Positions 60,944 through 64,000 of a DNA stretch of 64,000 bases are shown here, piece after piece. The translations under genes and the position numbers were made by a program. Location of the stretch: NCBI GenBank assembly GCA_021833625.1, contig JAKBEU010000003.1, forward strand, positions 1 to 64,000, in the 5' to 3' direction. Every line of letters begins with the position of its first letter. Position 1 is the first letter of the stretch. Below the pieces are notes generated by a model that did no database searches, was not told where the DNA came from, and saw nothing but the letters and a program-made list of their open reading frames with translations. This DNA is from a bacterium. Its GTDB lineage: Bacteria > Patescibacteriota > Microgenomatia > UBA1406 > GWC2-37-13.

Positions 60944-61993
60944 ATGAGCACGCAAAAAAAACCATATTTAATTATTCCAAAACTTATAGAACAGCCGACA
61001 TGGGGTGGATCCTATATTCTGGAAACAAAAGGGTGGGGAAAAAAAGCACAATTTAACAATGTAAAAATAGGGCAGAGTTATGAGTTGTTTGGACAGTCAA
61101 AATTGTCTCTATCGAACTCCTCATCCCTTATGCAAGTGGATGAGGGGGGAATAGACGTCTTGGTGTTTAAAGAAAAAAGACCATTTCCTTTAATAAAATT
61201 TACGCAAGCGCGGGGAAACTCGTTCCAGCTTCATGTAAAACGATCCGAGCAAGGAAAGAAGTGGAAGGCAAAAGCAGAATCCTGGTTTTACCTTGAAAAC
61301 GGAAAGGTTACACTTGGCATAAAGAAAAACGTGAACATACACAAATACAAAAGAACCTGTCTTGATATAGAAAAAACAATGAAGGAGCTCAGTGTTCTTG
61401 TTAAGCGCGGAGAACTAAAACGAAAAGAAGCGGAGCGTGTAGCGAAGCTCTTTATTGTAGAAAAAAATCCATGGCAATTTGTCAATGTACTTGATGTAAA
61501 AAAAGGAGATGTTATCGATTTAAGTGCGGGAGGATTACATCACTCGTGGGAGGAAGATAAAAAATATCCTTTGGGGAATATTGTGTACGAAGTACAGCAG
61601 GATGTGAATGACCAAAGTTCAACCATCCGGTCTTTTGACCAGGGAAAGTTTAAGGAGAATGGAGACGTACGGGAGATTGCGGTTAAGGATTACTTTTCGT
61701 TCCTTGATACGGATGAAAAAAACAACCACTTTGATTTGAAAAAAAAGGACTCTATCCATCTTTTTAAAACACCCTACTATTGTCTTGATAGGCTACTTAT
61801 TGATAAGGAAACGGCGGGTACAACAAGCAGCTCCTTTCACCATCTATTTGTAGTAAGGGGAGAGGCACGCGTCTCTGATGGGGGAAATGCCATTGTTGTA
61901 AAAAGAGGACACTCTTGCTTTATTCCTCAGGGAATTGCGTATACAATAAAGTCACAAGGAAAAACAGAATTATTAAAAACATTTTTACCTTAA
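60944..61993 (+). CDS. Type I mannose-6-phosphate isomerase-like protein
   Basis: About 349 residues. PKLIEQPTWGGSYILETKGWG at the start, GQSYELFGQS, LIKFTQARGNSFQLHVK (the QLHVK variant of the metal HxH motif), AKAESWFYLE (metal Glu region), LSAGGLHHSW (catalytic region), and a C-terminal cupin with VRGEARVSDGGNAIVVKRGHSCFIPQG. It interconverts fructose-6-phosphate and mannose-6-phosphate. Followed after 3 bases by pgi, so a link between glycolysis and mannose-type glycans is likely. Confidence 0.85.
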   Translation: MSTQKKPYLIIPKLIEQPTWGGSYILETKGWGKKAQFNNVKIGQSYELFGQSKLSLSNSSSLMQVDEGGIDVLVFKEKRPFPLIKFTQARGNSFQLHVKRSEQGKKWKAKAESWFYLENGKVTLGIKKNVNIHKYKRTCLDIEKTMKELSVLVKRGELKRKEAERVAKLFIVEKNPWQFVNVLDVKKGDVIDLSAGGLHHSWEEDKKYPLGNIVYEVQQDVNDQSSTIRSFDQGKFKENGDVREIAVKDYFSFLDTDEKNNHFDLKKKDSIHLFKTPYYCLDRLLIDKETAGTTSSSFHHLFVVRGEARVSDGGNAIVVKRGHSCFIPQGIAYTIKSQGKTELLKTFLP

Positions 61994-61996
61994 CAT

Positions 61997-63286
61997 ATGA
62001 AATTTTTTTTTGAAAAATCAAGCCTTCTCCCTACAGATGAAATAGAGACACGGAAAAAAGAGCTTTCGACATATCTTGAAAAGTTGACAGCTGTTTTAGA
62101 GAGTGGCACATATGAGGAAAACGAGAGCTCAATTTGTCTTCCTGGAGATAACAAAATGACAGAGCGCGTCATGCAGTTATTAGCGGAAAAAGGAATAGAA
62201 AAATTAAAATACATCATCGATGTTGGAATTGGAGGATCAAACTTGGGGACAAAAGCGGTTTATGATGCGCTTTACGGGTACGCCGATACGGTCGAACCGG
62301 AACGCATGCCCAAAATATTGTTTTTTGATACCTGCGATCCGGAGTATGTGGAAAAAGCACTACACGTTATAAAAAAAATACAAAATAAGGAAGAACTTTT
62401 AATAACTATTATCAGTAAATCCGGAGGAACGACAGAAACGATTGTGAACGCTGAGATGGTGCTAAGCGCATTTCTTCAAGCTGGAGAGGAAATATTGGAA
62501 AGGGTAGTTGTCACTACGGACGAAGACTCCCCACTGTGGAAAACTGCAGTTGAGAAAAACATTACGGTACTTGCAATACCGAAGTTAGTAGGAGGAAGAT
62601 ATTCTGTTTTATCACCTGTCGGCCTTTTTCCCCTTGCTGCTGCAGGAGTTGATATAAAAGAGGTGCAAAGGGGAGCACTTGCCGCGCGGGAACTGTGTGT
62701 AAAAAATGGGGATGATGAAAACCCGGCACTTATTTCGTCAATCTTCCTTTCCTTCTTCTATAAACAGGGAAAAAATATTCATGATCTGTTTGTTTTCCAC
62801 CCCGAATTTGAATCCCTCGGAAAATGGTATCGACAACTTATGGGAGAAAGCATTGGGAAGGATGGAAAGGGGATAACTCCGACCGTTTCTGTCGGTTCGA
62901 CCGATCTTCACTCGGTTGCGCAGCTTTATTTGGGCGGTCCAAAGGATAAAACCACCTGTTTCCTTTCAACGGCGGTATCTAAAAAGATAAAAATGCCGGA
63001 AAAACTTCACTTTCCGCTTGTTAAGGATATAGGAGGAAAAAAACTTTCGGACATTATGGGGGCAATACAAGAAGGAGTGATGGCGACCTATTATAACCAA
63101 AAAATTCCGGCCATTTCAGTCATACTGGATGACGTCTCGGCATTTTCCTTAGGAGAGTTTATGCAATATAAAATGATCGAAATAATGCTTCTGGGACAGC
63201 TTATGGGGGTGAACGCATTTAACCAACCCCACGTGGAGTTGTATAAAACAGAAACAAAAAAAATACTCAGTAAAACGACGCTGTAA
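61997..63286 (+). CDS. pgi: Glucose-6-phosphate isomerase
   Basis: 429 residues, close to short bacterial Pgi. VGIGGSNLGTKAVYDAL (first SIS block), IISKSGGTTETIVNAEMV (phosphate-binding SIS loop), SVGSTDLHSVAQLYLGGPKD, and the end FNQPHVELYKTETKKIL with the catalytic Lys region. It interconverts glucose-6- and fructose-6-phosphate. In one run with the phosphomannose isomerase-like gene. Confidence 0.94.
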   Translation: MKFFFEKSSLLPTDEIETRKKELSTYLEKLTAVLESGTYEENESSICLPGDNKMTERVMQLLAEKGIEKLKYIIDVGIGGSNLGTKAVYDALYGYADTVEPERMPKILFFDTCDPEYVEKALHVIKKIQNKEELLITIISKSGGTTETIVNAEMVLSAFLQAGEEILERVVVTTDEDSPLWKTAVEKNITVLAIPKLVGGRYSVLSPVGLFPLAAAGVDIKEVQRGALAARELCVKNGDDENPALISSIFLSFFYKQGKNIHDLFVFHPEFESLGKWYRQLMGESIGKDGKGITPTVSVGSTDLHSVAQLYLGGPKDKTTCFLSTAVSKKIKMPEKLHFPLVKDIGGKKLSDIMGAIQEGVMATYYNQKIPAISVILDDVSAFSLGEFMQYKMIEIMLLGQLMGVNAFNQPHVELYKTETKKILSKTTL

Positions 63287-63305
63287 GTTTGATTTATAAA
63301 TCGGG

Positions 63306-63311
63306 TATAAT
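63306..63311 (+). promoter_or_regulatory. -10 of the UbiA-like gene
   Basis: TATAAT, 6 bases before GTG 63318, no Shine-Dalgarno. Leaderless GTG start likely. Confidence 0.5.
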
Positions 63312-63317
63312 AGAGAC

Positions 63318-64000
63318 GTGTTTCATTTTTCCTCAATCAAAACGTACGCACGCGCTATGCGGGTGAACCAATGGATAAAGAACTTCCTTGTTTTTACTGC
63401 CATTATTTTTTCCGGCCAACTATTTAATGGATATTTGTTTTGGCAAACTTGTATTGCGTTTGGTATTTTTTGTCTTCTGTCCTCGACATCTTATTTGTTG
63501 AATGATATTATCGATTATCCGTACGACAGAAAGCACCCGATAAAGCGATATCGCCCTATTGCGGCTGGCGAAATATCCATTCAGCAGGCAACGTTTGCTG
63601 TCTTTATCCTCACCTTTGTTTCGCTTTTACTTTCGCTTCTTTTCTCAGTCGGATTTTTCTTCCTTTCTCTTACGTTTATCCTCCTTCATTTCTTCTATTC
63701 TCTTTATCTGAAAAAATTGCCCACATTTGATATTTTTTCCATTTCTTTTTCATTCATTATCCGTGCCATTGCCGGTGAGGTGGTCACGGGATATCACATT
63801 CCCATTTGGCTGCTTCTTACCATATTTTTCATCTCCCTTTTTATGGCGACAATCAAGCGACATGCGGAACTCATCTCACATGGACGCGAAACGAGGGAGT
63901 CACTCTACAGATATAAGGAGCATTATCTTGATTTTCTCTCCAACACGTTTGCAACAGGAACAATTTTGGCATATGCTTTTTACACTTACATGGAGCGGAT
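63318..64000 (+). CDS. UbiA-family prenyltransferase, probably decaprenyl-phosphate phosphoribosyltransferase type (3' end outside window)
   Basis: Frame open from GTG 63318 to the end of the window (227 codons). VNQWIKNFLVFTAIIFSG is a hydrophobic start, then the first Asp motif NDIIDYPYDRKHPIKRYRPIAAGE, and KRHAELISHGRETRESLY near the end. This pattern, ND-x3-D-x3-DR-HP-x-K-x2-RPIAAG, is typical of UbiA members such as DPPR synthase, which transfers phosphoribose to polyprenyl phosphate for arabinose-type glycans. Cut by the window edge. Confidence 0.85.
   Translation, partial: MFHFSSIKTYARAMRVNQWIKNFLVFTAIIFSGQLFNGYLFWQTCIAFGIFCLLSSTSYLLNDIIDYPYDRKHPIKRYRPIAAGEISIQQATFAVFILTFVSLLLSLLFSVGFFFLSLTFILLHFFYSLYLKKLPTFDIFSISFSFIIRAIAGEVVTGYHIPIWLLLTIFFISLFMATIKRHAELISHGRETRESLYRYKEHYLDFLSNTFATGTILAYAFYTYMER

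Noticed and set aside
1-64000. TGA as a glycine codon
   Set aside because: Clear stops at TGA (for example 26435-26437 and the ATGA overlaps at 39110 and 51677) and no in-frame TGA inside conserved domains.
1-64000. CRISPR arrays, insertion sequences, prophage
   Set aside because: No regularly spaced repeats, transposase motifs or phage structural genes were seen. The tyrosine recombinase is degenerate and no att-like repeats flank it.

Overview
The window looks like a chromosomal segment of an AT-rich, gene-dense bacterium with a reduced genome, most plausibly a Candidate Phyla Radiation (Patescibacteria, Microgenomates-like) lineage. This is inferred from gene style: very short intergenic gaps, a lone TraG/VirD4-like ATPase, a CBS-less IMP dehydrogenase, tandem HIT-like proteins, many uncharacterised GT-C membrane proteins, and dnaA and dnaN on the same strand. 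TGA is used as a stop (for example at 26435-26437), so this is not one of the lineages that read TGA as glycine. No phylogenetic marker was compared with a database. No stretch longer than about 300 bases lacks a gene.

Layout. 1-17 kb: a surface-glycan locus. It holds a sulfatase-fold enzyme cut by the window edge, GT-C membrane transferases, a DUF5989 / SxtJ-like / NodU-type carbamoyltransferase / SGNH-hydrolase set, GT2 and GT4 glycosyltransferases, an O-antigen-ligase/polymerase-like protein, and an RmlC-like epimerase with two SDR enzymes. 17-23 kb (minus strand): a GH10-like lipoprotein, a 637-aa unknown, a fusion of a signal-peptidase-like domain to a nucleotidyltransferase, and a membrane-anchored protein.

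23-38 kb is the most interesting part: a mosaic locus for a ribosomally made, modified peptide (RiPP). It encodes a SagB-type nitroreductase, a 195-aa unknown, a YcaO protein, four radical-SAM proteins (one with a textbook SPASM domain), a PqqD-like recognition protein, an HprK-like kinase and a P-loop-less relative, a PIG-L deacetylase, a glycosyltransferase with polypeptide-GalNAc-transferase-like motifs, a PP-loop (PAPS-reductase-like) enzyme, a class B penicillin-binding protein and membrane-anchored accessories. By reading both strands I found two short genes, too small for ordinary ORF calling, that encode paralogous precursor-like peptides: 43 aa at 26438-26569 (minus) and 50 aa at 37498-37650 (plus). 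They share a YxxPxI leader motif, an I..(x)..L[YF]xK segment, a DVEE block followed by a Leu/Ser/Ala/Thr-rich tail, and a C-terminal Tyr. The first has its own near-consensus promoter (TTGACA, 17 bp, TATACT) and a strong Shine-Dalgarno (GGAGGTG), whereas many other genes here look leaderless.

38-64 kb is mostly housekeeping: phosphoglycerate mutase, ribulose-phosphate epimerase, a secreted glycosidase-like protein, three tRNAs (Pro-GGG, Ala-GGC, Pro-TGG), a purine-salvage/GMP run (phosphoribosyltransferase, adenosine deaminase, IMPDH, GMP synthase), HIT-like proteins, acylphosphatase, a TraG-like ATPase with a flavin reductase, a tyrosine recombinase that has lost catalytic residues, RNase H, dnaN and dnaA with DnaA boxes (probable oriC), ComF, an AI-2E-type transporter, an FAD oxidoreductase, phosphomannose isomerase-like, glucose-6-phosphate isomerase and a partial UbiA-type prenyltransferase.
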